Source: UBA6912 sp963792895
GTDB taxonomy: Bacteria; Actinomycetota; Acidimicrobiia; Spongiisociales; UBA5794
NCBI GenBank assembly: GCA_963792895.1
Contig: CAWBYA010000008.1
Span: 124,001-188,000 of the forward strand
Direction: 5' to 3'
Length of the DNA stretch: 64,000 nt
Part shown: in pieces, positions 34,095 through 43,085 of the stretch
Layout of the letters: each line of letters begins with the position of its first letter
Numbering within the stretch: position 1 is the first letter of the stretch
Made by a program: the position numbers and the translations under genes
The notes under the pieces: model-generated
Databases searched by the model: none
Told to the model about the DNA's origin: nothing
What the model saw: only the letters and a program-made list of their open reading frames with translations

Positions 34095-35047
34095 ACCAAC
34101 GCCTTGCGAACCCGCTCGATCACCTCGTCTGCGGGTACTCGCAGCGTGAATCCGGCTGCGTTGTGGTGCCCACCGCCGCCCAACGTCGCGGCGATCGAGC
34201 CCACGTCGACGGTTCCGCGTGACCGCAGGCTCGCTTTGGTGCGGCCGTCGCCGAGATCTCGTAGCAAGCATGCCACCCCTGCTTCCTCTGCGACCCTGAT
34301 CAGGTCGATCAACCCGTCGGCAGCTTCGTAGGTGATGCCTGCCTCCTGGAGATCCTCTTTGGTCAGGGTGGACCACACCAAACCCAGCTCTGGCTCGAGC
34401 GTTGCCCGAGACAGCACTGCGCCTGCGACGTGGAGGTAGGCAAACGGTGACTCTTCGTACACCCTGCGGTTGACCTCGTCTGGCTGGACTCCTGCGGCGA
34501 GCATCTCGGCGGCGATGCGATGGACCTCGGGGCTCGTCGACGAGTATTGGAACCTGCCGGTATCCGTCACGAGTCCGGTGTAGAGGGCCTCGGCCACGTC
34601 GGTTGCCACGGGCCAGCCGAGATGAGCGAGCAGGCGATGGACCATTTGGGCGGTGGCGGCAGCGTCGGGCTCTACCCAAGCCAAATCGCCGAAGCCACCG
34701 TTGGTGCGGTGATGATCGATGACGGCTACTTGGCCGGCATGCTCGACCAACGCGCCTGCGGTACCGAGGCGCTCGAGGTCGCCGCAGTCCACCACAACGA
34801 GGACGTCGAGCGGGAGGGGAACAGATCGAACCGGGACGAGGGCTGCGTCGCTGAGAAACCGCAGCTGGTGAGGCATGACGAACGGCTCGCCGAACGTCGC
34901 GTAGGCCTCCTTGCCGGCGGCTCGTGCGGCTCGCACCAACCCGATCATCGACCCGAGCGCATCGCCGTCGGGGCCGATGTGACCGGCCACGGCAATACGC
35001 TGCGCACCTGTGAGCACCTCGGCAACGGCGGCGAGGTCCGCTTTCAC
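34091..35047 (-). CDS. nrnA: DHH/DHHA1 phosphoesterase, NrnA-type nanoRNase/pAp phosphatase
   Basis: Degrades short oligoribonucleotides and may remove phosphate from pAp. DHH motifs: GHIGPDGDALGS, LVVVDCGD, VIDHHRTN and TGLVTDTGRFQYSS. The DHHA1 tail has GTVDVGSIAATLGGGGHHNA. 318 residues. It lies between rbfA and truB, the standard actinobacterial and firmicute order, and overlaps both by four bases. Confidence 0.93.
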   Translation of the reverse strand: MKADLAAVAEVLTGAQRIAVAGHIGPDGDALGSMIGLVRAARAAGKEAYATFGEPFVMPHQLRFLSDAALVPVRSVPLPLDVLVVVDCGDLERLGTAGALVEHAGQVAVIDHHRTNGGFGDLAWVEPDAAATAQMVHRLLAHLGWPVATDVAEALYTGLVTDTGRFQYSSTSPEVHRIAAEMLAAGVQPDEVNRRVYEESPFAYLHVAGAVLSRATLEPELGLVWSTLTKEDLQEAGITYEAADGLIDLIRVAEEAGVACLLRDLGDGRTKASLRSRGTVDVGSIAATLGGGGHHNAAGFTLRVPADEVIERVRKALV

Positions 35048-35418
35048 TCTTCCTCCCCGGCATGGTCGTGCTCCTCCGCGAGGTCGTGGAGGATCTTGCT
35101 GATGCGCACGCCTTGTTCGATCGACGCATCGACCTCGAACTCCAGGAGGGGCGTGTATTTGATGCGGACTTGCCGGGCCAGCCGTGACTGGAGATGGGGT
35201 GCAGCATGCTCGAGCGCCTTCGCCGTCGCCACCTGCTCCTCTTCCGATCCGAGCACCGAATAGAACACGGTTGCCCTTCTCAGATCCCGGGAGGTCTCGA
35301 CTCCCGTCACCGTGACAAAACCGACTCGGGGATCCTTCAACCGCCCGATCTCATCGGCCAGCACCTCGCGGATCAGCTCATCGACCTTCCGCATGCGTGA
35401 TGTCTTCGCGCGACTCAT
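35044..35418 (-). CDS. rbfA: Ribosome-binding factor A
   Basis: 16S rRNA maturation factor of 30S biogenesis. RMRKVDELIREVLADEI, KDPRVGFVTVTGVETSRDLR and KYTPLLEFEVDASIEQG are the family blocks. 124 residues from ATG 35418, which overlaps the DUF503 stop. The acidic tail HDHAGEEE is normal. Confidence 0.95.
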   Translation of the reverse strand: MSRAKTSRMRKVDELIREVLADEIGRLKDPRVGFVTVTGVETSRDLRRATVFYSVLGSEEEQVATAKALEHAAPHLQSRLARQVRIKYTPLLEFEVDASIEQGVRISKILHDLAEEHDHAGEEE

Positions 35419-35708
35419 TCGGGTGCCTCCAAGAACGAGCTGCCGATACGGAGCACCTCGACGTCGTCCCGAACGTCGAGCGCCCGCTCGACGGAGTGCA
35501 TGACCCTGACGAGGTGGGAGTGCTGCGGGGCAACCAGGGCAACACCAAGCGTCGCCTTCTGCCACTTGTCCTGGTCATCGACCTCGGACACGGCCGCACC
35601 GAACGTGCTCGTGAGCTGTGCGATGACCGACTTCACGGTGTGACGCTTCTCCTTCAGCGACTGCGCCCCGCGTATGCGAAGCTCGACCCGCAGTGCGGCA
35701 ACGTGCAT
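35415..35708 (-). CDS. DUF503 (YlxP-like) protein
   Basis: 97-residue DUF503 protein, commonly found between infB and rbfA and thought to act in ribosome biogenesis, exact role unknown. LRIRGAQSLKEKRHTVKSVI is the signature, with AVSEVDDQDKWQKATLGV following. ATG 35708; eight bases after infB, and overlaps rbfA by ATGA. Confidence 0.92.
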   Translation of the reverse strand: MHVAALRVELRIRGAQSLKEKRHTVKSVIAQLTSTFGAAVSEVDDQDKWQKATLGVALVAPQHSHLVRVMHSVERALDVRDDVEVLRIGSSFLEAPE

Positions 35709-35716
35709 CGAGTTCC

Positions 35717-37862
35717 CTAGGTGCGCGCTACTTCCCTGACGGCGTAGGACTCGATGGTGTCGCCTTCCTTGATATCGCGGAAGTTCTCGAGACCGATGCC
35801 GCACTCGAATCCGACGTTCACGGTGGGAACGTCGTCCTTGAAGCGGCGGAGCGATGCGATTCGACCGTCGTACACAACCACCCCGTCACGCACCAGGCGA
35901 GCTTTGGCGTTGCGGTTGATGGTCCCCTCGGTGACGTAGCAGCCGGCGATCATGCCGTAGCGCGGCGCACGGAAGGTGGCCCGCACGCTGGCAACGCCAA
36001 GGAAGGCTTCTACCTCTTCGGGCTCGAGCTCGCCGATGAGCAACGCCTCGACGTCTTCGAGCAACTCATAGATGATCGCAAACGTCCGGATGTCGATTCC
36101 GCGGTCTGCAGCCGCTTTCCTGGCGCCGGCGTCCGGGCGAACGTTGAAGCCGTAGATCACGGCTTCGGAGGCCTCCGCGAGCATGACGTCGTTCTCGGAG
36201 ATACCGCCGACCGCGCCGTGGATGATCTGGATCCGCGGCATCTTCGCGCTTGATCTTGACCAAGGCGTCGCGCAGCGCCTCCAAGGAGCCGTGGGCGTCG
36301 GCTTTGAGGATGACGCGGAGCTCCGCATGCCCTTCGGTGCGCAATTGCTCGAGAAGCAGCCCGAGGCGCTCGGTTGCCGTCGGCACGACGAGTTCCTGCG
36401 ACCGCAGCTCGGCCTGCTTCTCCGCCGCCATCTTGCGAGCATTGCGCTCGTTGCCGACCGCTTGGAACATGTCGCCTGCGACCGGTACGTCGTCCCAACC
36501 CATCACGAGGACGGGGCTGCTTGGCGGGGCTGCCTTCAGTTGCGCGCCGTTCTCGTCGAACATCGCTCTGACTCTTCCCGCCACGGCGCCCGCGACCAAG
36601 GCATCGCCTCGCTTGAGCGTGCCCCGCTGGACGATCACCGTCGCCACGGGGCCACGGCCAACCTCGAGCTGGCTCTCGATGACGGTACCGACCGCTTTCG
36701 CTGCGGGATTGGCTTGGAGCTCCTCGACCTCGGCGACGAGCGCTACGAGCTCGAGCAGGTTGTCGATGCCGGTGCCGTTCAGCGCAGAGATCTCGGCGTC
36801 CGGCACGTCGCCACCGAGCTCCTCGACGACGATGTCGTACTGCGTCAAGGCAGCCCGCACCGCATATGCGTCTGCCCCGGGCAGATCCATCTTGTTGATT
36901 GCCACGACGATGGGGACACCGGCTGCCTTGGCATGGTTGATCGCTTCGGCGGTCTGCGGCATCACCCCGTCGTCGGCCGCAACCACGAGGATCACGATGT
37001 CGGTGACATTGGCGCCTCGAGCTCGCAGCGCAGTGAACGCCTCATGGCCTGGGGTGTCGATGAACGTGATCTTCTGCCCGCCGGCGGTGGTCTGATAGGC
37101 CCCGATGTGCTGAGTTATGCCACCCGCCTCGTCTGCTACGACGTTTGCCCGGCGAATGGCGTCGAGGAGCTTCGTCTTGCCGTGGTCCACGTGGCCCATG
37201 ACCGTGACGACCGGGGGTCGCGGCTTGAGACTCGCCGGATCATCCTCGTAGTCGACGGTGTACGGAGTGCGCGCCTCCTCGGGAGGTGCTTCCGGCGCCT
37301 CCTCGACCAGCACGGAGTAGCCGAACTGCCGACCCAGCGGCTCGATGGCATCGACGGGGATCGCCCCGCCCCCCGGAACCATCTCCCCCATCCCCATCAA
37401 CGTGCGAACCACTTCACCGGTCCGCTCACCGATGAGGCGGGCGAACTCTGCAACCGTGATGCCTTCGTCCACGGTCAGGATGTTGTCGTCGTCTCCCGCC
37501 GGGAGCGGGGTATCGGCCGCAGGGGCAGGTGTGGCAGCAACCGGCTCGAGCGCTTCGGGCTCGAGCCCCGTTGGCTGCGGCTCCGGCGGCGCTTCCGCCG
37601 CTGCCGGCTCGGTTGCTTCAGCAACCGCAGCAGGCTCTGCGGCGGCCGCAGCAGGCGTCTCGGCAGCTGCCTCGGCAGGCTCCGTGGCCGTTGTGCTCTC
37701 GTCTTCGTAGGAGAGACGGACGAGGGCAGCACCGTCCTCATCGAGCCCCGAAGACGCTGTCTTCACGTCGAGACCGAGCTCCTGGGCGCGCGCCAGCACG
37801 TCCTTGGAATCCAGACCAAGTTCTCGAGCCAGCTCGTACACCCGTTGTTTCGCCACCGTCAC
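35717..37862 (-). CDS. infB: Translation initiation factor IF-2, one frameshift
   Basis: GTPase that places initiator tRNA on the 30S subunit. IF2_N (RVYELARELGLDSKDVLARA) starts the protein, followed by an Ala/Pro/Glu-rich linker. The G domain near 225 has GHVDHGKT, DTPGHEAF and NKMDLPGA, then the beta-barrel and C-terminal domains ending EGDTIESYAVREVART. The frame changes near 36232-36245 between LVKIKRED and RIQIIHGAVGG. The length (2146) is one base over a multiple of three, so one extra C in GCCGCGG is likely. Corrected length is 714 residues. It directly follows nusA with 24 bp between, and no ylxR gene. Confidence 0.95.
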
Positions 37863-37886
37863 CTCCGAGAGATCATCACCGTCGTA

Positions 37887-39245
37887 TCACGCATCCAGCA
37901 CCGGCGGCTCCTCACCCACGTGGCTCGCCACGTCCGCCGCCACATTCTCTTCGTCTGCCCCATCGGCCTCGTCTCCGTCACCGTCGGTTGGCGCTGTTGC
38001 GCTCTCTCCGACGGTGGGCGGTGCGGCGACGGCGGCTGGGCTCCCCGCCTCGTCACCAACCGGCGCCGTTTCCGCAGCGGCCGGCTCTCCGCCGGCAGTG
38101 TCCTTCGGCTCCTCGGCCTCCGCAGCCGTTCCGACCTCAGGCGCCACAACCTCAGGTGGCGCAGCCTCAGGCGCCACAACCTCAGGTAGCGCAGCCTCAG
38201 GCGCCACGACCTCAGGTGACGCGGTATTCGTCGCAGCAGCTGTAGGCGCCGCTGCCTCTTCTTCCTCCAGGTCGAGGCCGAGGTCTTGGGTCTCTGATCG
38301 GATGTCGACCTTGTAACCGGTGAGCCGCGCTGCCAGCCGGGCGTTCTGCCCTTCCTTGCCGATCGCAAGCGACAGCTGGTGATCGGGCACGATCACCGTC
38401 GCCACCCGCGACTCGTCATCGAGGCGCACTTCCTTCACGCGTGCCGGGCTCAGCGCCTCGGCGAGGAACGAAGCCGAGTCGTCCCTCCACTCCACGATGT
38501 CGACCTTCTCGCCACGCAGCTCGTTGACCACCTGGCGGACACGGGATCCCCGTGCCCCGACACAGGCCCCGACAGGATCGACGTTCGGGTCGTTGGAGGC
38601 CACGGCGATCTTCGTGCGATGCCCAGGCTCGCGGGCAATGGCCTTGATCTCCACGTCGCCGTCGACGAGCTCGGGAACCTCGAGCTCGAAGAGTGACCTG
38701 ATGAACTCTGGATGGCTCCGGCTCACCACGATCTGAGGGCCTTTGCCCTCACCGCGCACCTCGAGGATGTACGCCTTCACCCGATTGCCCCGCTCGAGGC
38801 GCTCATACGGGATGCGCTCGGACGAGGGCATGATCGCTTCGGCGTTACCGAGGTCGAGAATGGCATAGCGATGGTCGGATTGCTGGACGATCCCGGTGAC
38901 GAGGTCGCCCTCGCGACCGTCGTACAGCTCGAACACCTGCTCCCGCTTTGCGTCACGCAGCCGCTGCATGATGACCTGCTTGGCGGTCTGCGCAGCAATA
39001 CGGCCGAAGTCGTCCGGCGTGTCTTCCCACTCTTTGATGACGTTGCCGTCTTCGTCGAGCTCCTGGCCGTACACCAAGATCTCTCCGGTGTCGGCATCGA
39101 TGGTCACTCGTGCCTCCTCGGCGGCGCCCGGCGTGCGCTTGTACGCCGAGACAAGGGCGTTGGCGAGCGCGTCGAGGATCGTGTCGGCGGGGACACCCTT
39201 CTCGCGCTCGAGCAATTCCAGCGCCTCGAGCAGGTTGTAGTCCAT
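37887..39245 (-). CDS. nusA: Transcription termination/antitermination factor NusA
   Basis: RNA polymerase-associated factor. The N-terminal polymerase-binding domain (NLLEALELLEREKGVPADTI) is followed by S1 (GDLVTGIVQQSDHRYAILD) and two KH domains with GACVGARGSRVRQVVNELRG and IGKEGQNARLAARLTGYKV. After about residue 345 there is a roughly 105-residue acidic Ala/Glu/Pro tail with three near-identical ten-residue repeats, not part of the conserved core. 452 residues in total. Between rimP and infB as usual. Confidence 0.96.
   Translation of the reverse strand: MDYNLLEALELLEREKGVPADTILDALANALVSAYKRTPGAAEEARVTIDADTGEILVYGQELDEDGNVIKEWEDTPDDFGRIAAQTAKQVIMQRLRDAKREQVFELYDGREGDLVTGIVQQSDHRYAILDLGNAEAIMPSSERIPYERLERGNRVKAYILEVRGEGKGPQIVVSRSHPEFIRSLFELEVPELVDGDVEIKAIAREPGHRTKIAVASNDPNVDPVGACVGARGSRVRQVVNELRGEKVDIVEWRDDSASFLAEALSPARVKEVRLDDESRVATVIVPDHQLSLAIGKEGQNARLAARLTGYKVDIRSETQDLGLDLEEEEAAAPTAAATNTASPEVVAPEAALPEVVAPEAAPPEVVAPEVGTAAEAEEPKDTAGGEPAAAETAPVGDEAGSPAAVAAPPTVGESATAPTDGDGDEADGADEENVAADVASHVGEEPPVLDA
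38136..38225. repeat. 30-bp tandem repeat x3 in the nusA tail
   Basis: Three in-frame 30-bp copies at 38136-38165, 38166-38195 and 38196-38225, encoding PEVVAPEAA-type decapeptides. Copies 1 and 2 differ by one base and copy 3 by a few. Length polymorphism by slippage is likely. Confidence 0.9.
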
Positions 39246-39256
39246 CGTGCTTCCTC

Positions 39257-39745
39257 TCAGTGCTTCGTGGCGCCCGGCTTGCCGGCCTTCTGCCAGACGA
39301 AGATGGTCTGGGCCGTCGCAACGTCGGTGAACGCAATGCTGCGGTCACCGTCCTCAGCCGAGATCGTGAAGTGGTCGGCGCCTACGTCGACCAACACGCC
39401 GCGGTGGACCCGGCGGCCTTCGACCTCGTCGCGCGTCTTCACTTTGACCTCGCGGCCTACGGACTTGACGTAGTGGCGCGGGCTGCGGAGCTTGCGTTCG
39501 AGCCCAGGCGACGACACCTCGAGGGTGTAGGCGCCCGGGATCGGATCGGTGTCGTCGAGCAACCGCGACACACCTCGCGAGATGCGAGCGATCCGATCGA
39601 CGTCGATCGGGTCGCCGGCATCGATGACGACGCGCACGATCGACGCCTTGTCGCCACCAACCACCTCGAGGTCGTCGAGCTCGATGCCTTCAGCGGCGAC
39701 GTACGGCTCGATCACCTCCCAGAGGCGGGTTGCCGCATCGCTCAC
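39257..39745 (-). CDS. rimP: Ribosome maturation factor RimP
   Basis: 30S maturation factor. VAAEGIELDDLEVVGGDKAS, RVVIDAGDPIDVDRIARISR and YTLEVSSPGLERKLRSPRHY are the family blocks. I start at GTG 39745, behind GGAGGAG, giving 162 residues; the open frame runs further but only into leader sequence. First gene of the rimP-nusA-infB operon. Confidence 0.93.
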   Translation of the reverse strand: MSDAATRLWEVIEPYVAAEGIELDDLEVVGGDKASIVRVVIDAGDPIDVDRIARISRGVSRLLDDTDPIPGAYTLEVSSPGLERKLRSPRHYVKSVGREVKVKTRDEVEGRRVHRGVLVDVGADHFTISAEDGDRSIAFTDVATAQTIFVWQKAGKPGATKH

Positions 39746-39783
39746 CCTGCTCCTCCATCCTTCCGGTTGCTTCCACCAACAAA

Positions 39784-39807
39784 CGAGGCGGGCACAGGCC
39801 CACCTCG
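39784..39807 (-). terminator. Leader hairpin upstream of rimP, possible attenuator
   Basis: On the transcript CGAGGUGGGC pairs with GCCCGCCUCG (10 bp with one G-U), with a 4-nt loop, followed by UUUGUUGG. This looks like a weak intrinsic terminator in the rimP leader, about 40 bp before the start. Confidence 0.35.
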
Positions 39808-39833
39808 AGACGAACAATCTCAATTGGAAACGC

Positions 39834-39839
39834 AGTATA
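39834..39839 (-). promoter_or_regulatory. -10 box TATACT of the rimP-nusA-infB operon
   Basis: TATACT with a TGG just upstream (extended -10-like), about 88 bp before the rimP start. No good -35 at 16-18 bp. Confidence 0.45.
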
Positions 39840-39942
39840 CCAGCCATGCGAAGGGCCTCGTTGAGGCAGCTGGGTCGATCGCCCTACGGCTGGCCACTCG
39901 CCTTCGGTGCACCGCCGAACGTGCTCATGATCGCTGTCGACA

Positions 39943-41652
39943 TCAACGGTGAGAGCGCACCCGGTCGGCGATCACTCGGGCGGCGTCGGCGAGCGCAACG
40001 GGCTCGGTCTCACTCGTGGCACGCGCGGTCAGCTCGACCTCACCTGCGGCGAGGCCGCGCGGCCCCATGGTGACCCGGTACGGAAACCCGATCAGCTCTG
40101 CATCGGTGAACTTCACTCCCGGCCGTTCAGTGCGGTCATCCAGGATCACGTCGATGCCGGCACCACGGAGCTCCTCGTACAGCCGCTCGGCGGCGTCGAC
40201 CGTCGCCGGATCGTCGACCTTCACAACTGTCACCACGACCTCGTACGGAGCGATCGAGAGCGGCCAGGCAATGCCCTTCTCGTCGCTGTGGTTCTCGACC
40301 ACGGCGGCGATGTTGCGACCGATGCCGATGCCGTACGAACCCATGATGATGGTGCGTTCGACGCCTTCCTCGTCGAGAACGGTGGCCCCGACAGCCTCGC
40401 TGTATTTCGTCCCCAGCTTGAAGATGTGTCCGACCTCGATCATCCGCCGCACCTCGAGCGGTGCCCCACAGCTCGGGCATGCCTCGCCTGCCCTCACCAG
40501 ACGGAGGTCGAACCAATCGTCCACGGCGATGTCACGGCCAACGTCGACGCCGCGCACATGCCAGTCGTCCTCGTTCGCCCCGGTCACCATGTTGCGCCGT
40601 CCCGCCAACGCGTTGTCGGCCACGATGCGGACACCCTTGACGCCAACGGCGCCGAGGCTGCCCGGATCCGCGCCGAGCAGCGGCCGGATCTCATCGGGAT
40701 GTGCCGGGCGGACGTGCGCCGTCCCCATAGCGTCGACGAGCTTCTGCTCCATCAGCTCGTGGTCCCCACGCAACAGCACGAGGACCGGGTCGGCATCGAC
40801 CATGTAGACGAGCGACTTGATCTGACGATCCGCTGGAGCGAAGTCGAAGGCATCGGCGAGCGCAGCGATCGTGCGAAGACCCGGAGTCGCAAAACGTTCG
40901 ACGGCACCGTCCCCCGGCTCATCGACCACGGCCGGCAAGGTGGACGTGGCCCGCTCGACGTTGGCGGCGTAGTCAGCGGCCGGGCAGATGGCGACGTCGT
41001 CCTCCCCCGACTCCGAAGCCACCATGAACTCGGCCGAGTCGCTGCCGCCCATCACGCCGGAGCTCGCCTCCACAGGGATGGCCTCGACGCCGAGCCGAGC
41101 GAAGATTCGCGTGTAGGCGGCGAAGTGGCGATCGAACCTCTCGTCGAGACCCGCCTGATCGATGTCGAACGAGTACGAGTCCTTCATGGTGAACTCCCGC
41201 ACCCGCAGCAGGCCGGCCTTGGGCCGCGGCTCGTCCCGAAACTTGGTCTGGATGTGATACCAGATCTGCGGTAGCTCCCGGTAGGAGTTCATCTCACTCG
41301 CGAGAAGGGCGAAGATCTCCTCGTGGGTGATCGCGAGGAGGAGATCTGAGCCGCGCCGGTCGCGGAACTTGACGAGGATGCCCTCGACGTCATCCCACCG
41401 CCCGGTCTTCTTCCACACCTCGGCCGGGTGAACGACGGGGAGCAGGAACTCCTGACCGCCGATTGCGTCCATCTCGTCGCGAATGATCTGCTCGACCTTG
41501 GCAGCAACGCGTTTTCCGAGTGGGAGCAGGGAGTACGACCCGGCCATGAGCTGTCTGATGAATCCGCCTCGCACCAGGAGGCGATGGCTGGTGGCCTCGG
41601 CATCGGCCGGGTCCTCACGAAGCGTTGGGATGAAAGCCTGGGACCAGCGCAC
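39943..41652 (-). CDS. proS: Prolyl-tRNA synthetase (bacterial type with editing domain)
   Basis: 569 residues, class II synthetase. Motif 1 and 2 regions: RKGGFIRQLMAG-like RGGFIRQLMAGSYSLLPLG, KFRDEPRPKAGLLRVREFTM. The YbaK-like editing insertion lies around 220-380 and includes KSLVYMVDADPVLVLLRGDH. Motif 3 is GSYGIGIGR. The C-terminal anticodon domain includes DVILDDRTERPGVKF. ProS-editing plus the free YbaK-type protein at 18.5 kb gives two proofreading activities. The start is GTG 41652 behind TTGGAG. Confidence 0.96.
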   Translation of the reverse strand: MRWSQAFIPTLREDPADAEATSHRLLVRGGFIRQLMAGSYSLLPLGKRVAAKVEQIIRDEMDAIGGQEFLLPVVHPAEVWKKTGRWDDVEGILVKFRDRRGSDLLLAITHEEIFALLASEMNSYRELPQIWYHIQTKFRDEPRPKAGLLRVREFTMKDSYSFDIDQAGLDERFDRHFAAYTRIFARLGVEAIPVEASSGVMGGSDSAEFMVASESGEDDVAICPAADYAANVERATSTLPAVVDEPGDGAVERFATPGLRTIAALADAFDFAPADRQIKSLVYMVDADPVLVLLRGDHELMEQKLVDAMGTAHVRPAHPDEIRPLLGADPGSLGAVGVKGVRIVADNALAGRRNMVTGANEDDWHVRGVDVGRDIAVDDWFDLRLVRAGEACPSCGAPLEVRRMIEVGHIFKLGTKYSEAVGATVLDEEGVERTIIMGSYGIGIGRNIAAVVENHSDEKGIAWPLSIAPYEVVVTVVKVDDPATVDAAERLYEELRGAGIDVILDDRTERPGVKFTDAELIGFPYRVTMGPRGLAAGEVELTARATSETEPVALADAARVIADRVRSHR

Positions 41653-41741
41653 GTTGCTCCAAGATTCCGTTGCGGGAACACGAGGATAGACCGTGCCGGC
41701 GGCGGCAACGGCTCGGCGCGCCGCCCACCTCTCGGCGCAGG

Positions 41742-43085
41742 TCAGCTGAGATCGATCACGTAGGTGCCGAACTGGGCGGCGATGTCCTCCACCACGACGA
41801 CGTAGCTGCCCGCTGCGAGGTTCTCGACCACCAGCGGCGGGTCATCGAAGAAGAACCCGCGCTCGTTGACGGTCTCGGCGACGACTGCAGCCGTCGCCCG
41901 GTCATAGAGCGTGACCCGCATTCGTGTCTGAGCTTCGACATCCACTGTGAGCGACCCAGCAGGCTCGTGATCGAGGAAGTACCAATCGCGATCGCCCGGG
42001 ACGTCAACCAGCCCAGACACCGAGCCGCCCGAATCGAGGACTCGTCCATCGTCTCTATCCGGGACAGCGATGAGGGGAGTGTCCGACACGACCCTTGCTT
42101 CCATCGGTCCGCCGGCCGACGCGTGGAAGATGCCGGGCGTCCCCAGCAACCACAGCACGTCCACGCCTCCCGAGCTCTCGCCGAGCGGCACGCCGTAGGG
42201 ATCCAGGGCTCGCCAACTCACCGTCTCCGGGCCCTCCAGGTGCGAGACGGTCCCAGGAGCCACCCAGATGACGAACGTCGCCTGGCTCCACCGTCCATCG
42301 AGCACGACGTCCTGCTCGAGGGTTCCGCCGCGTCGCGGCGGGCGCCGGCTCTCGAGCACGTTGGTGCTCAGGGTGAGGGTCTCGGCGATTCTGACGGCAT
42401 CGCCTCCCTCCACGGCGAACACCTCGACTGGACTGCCAAACGTCGTGATCCCCATCAGGCGGCCCGCCGCATCCACGAGTGCGCCGCCGCTCTGCCCGCC
42501 GACGGCCGGCGCGCCCGCCGCCAGCCAGCCAACGCCGGAGAAGTCCCAGTCGAACGCACCGAGGAACGATGCGGCGGCAACCGTCGGATCGGGCCTTTGT
42601 ACGGCAGCATCGGGATACCCGACGAGGAAGAGCTCCTGCCCGGGGCTGAGAAGGTCGGGGACGCCGACCTCCAGGGGCGGCGGAAGCCCAGCGCCGGACA
42701 CCTCGAGCAGGGCCAGGTCGGCCCGCGGATCCACGCCAAGGACGCGCGCCGGCAGCGGCTCGCCACCCGGGAACAACACGCCGACTGTCTGGAACGGCCA
42801 GACCACGTGGGCGTTGGTGACCACGAGCCCTTCCGAGACGAGGACACCGCTCCCTGTGCCGTTGAGCGTCGTCACGAACGCGATCGAGCGGGAGACCTGC
42901 GCGGCAACCACAGCGCCGGGCTCAGCCTTGGTAGTGACCGTCGTAGCCGGCGCCGACGGAGCGGCGGCGTAGCGCCGCGACGGGAGTGGCGCCGGACCCA
43001 ACACGACGGCAAGTGCGGTGGCCAATGCTGCGAGTGCCAGGAACGAGGTGAGCACGACCAGTTGCCGGCGAGGCTCCGGGATCAT
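41742..43085 (-). CDS. Membrane-anchored trypsin-like serine protease with C-terminal PPC-like domain
   Basis: 447 residues. An N-terminal signal anchor (LVVLTSFLALAALATALAVVLG) is followed by a short linker and an S1-type catalytic domain: His in GLVVTNAHVVWPF, Asp in DPRADLALLEV, Ser in GGQSGGALVDAAG. The C-terminal part has a bacterial pre-peptidase-like beta domain (VDVPGDRDWYFLDHEPAGSL, ENLAAGSYVVVVEDIA). No PDZ domain is seen, unlike HtrA. Its start overlaps the ispG stop by four bases, an unusual operon partner. Target unknown. Confidence 0.83.
   Translation of the reverse strand: MIPEPRRQLVVLTSFLALAALATALAVVLGPAPLPSRRYAAAPSAPATTVTTKAEPGAVVAAQVSRSIAFVTTLNGTGSGVLVSEGLVVTNAHVVWPFQTVGVLFPGGEPLPARVLGVDPRADLALLEVSGAGLPPPLEVGVPDLLSPGQELFLVGYPDAAVQRPDPTVAAASFLGAFDWDFSGVGWLAAGAPAVGGQSGGALVDAAGRLMGITTFGSPVEVFAVEGGDAVRIAETLTLSTNVLESRRPPRRGGTLEQDVVLDGRWSQATFVIWVAPGTVSHLEGPETVSWRALDPYGVPLGESSGGVDVLWLLGTPGIFHASAGGPMEARVVSDTPLIAVPDRDDGRVLDSGGSVSGLVDVPGDRDWYFLDHEPAGSLTVDVEAQTRMRVTLYDRATAAVVAETVNERGFFFDDPPLVVENLAAGSYVVVVEDIAAQFGTYVIDLS

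Noticed and set aside
36183..38189. 668-codon plus-strand open frame opposite infB and nusA
   Set aside because: Antisense shadow; it ends in a low-complexity run mirroring the nusA repeats.
38136..38225. CRISPR-like direct repeats
   Set aside because: The copies are contiguous, in frame and without spacers; the same applies to the repeats at 56521-56692.
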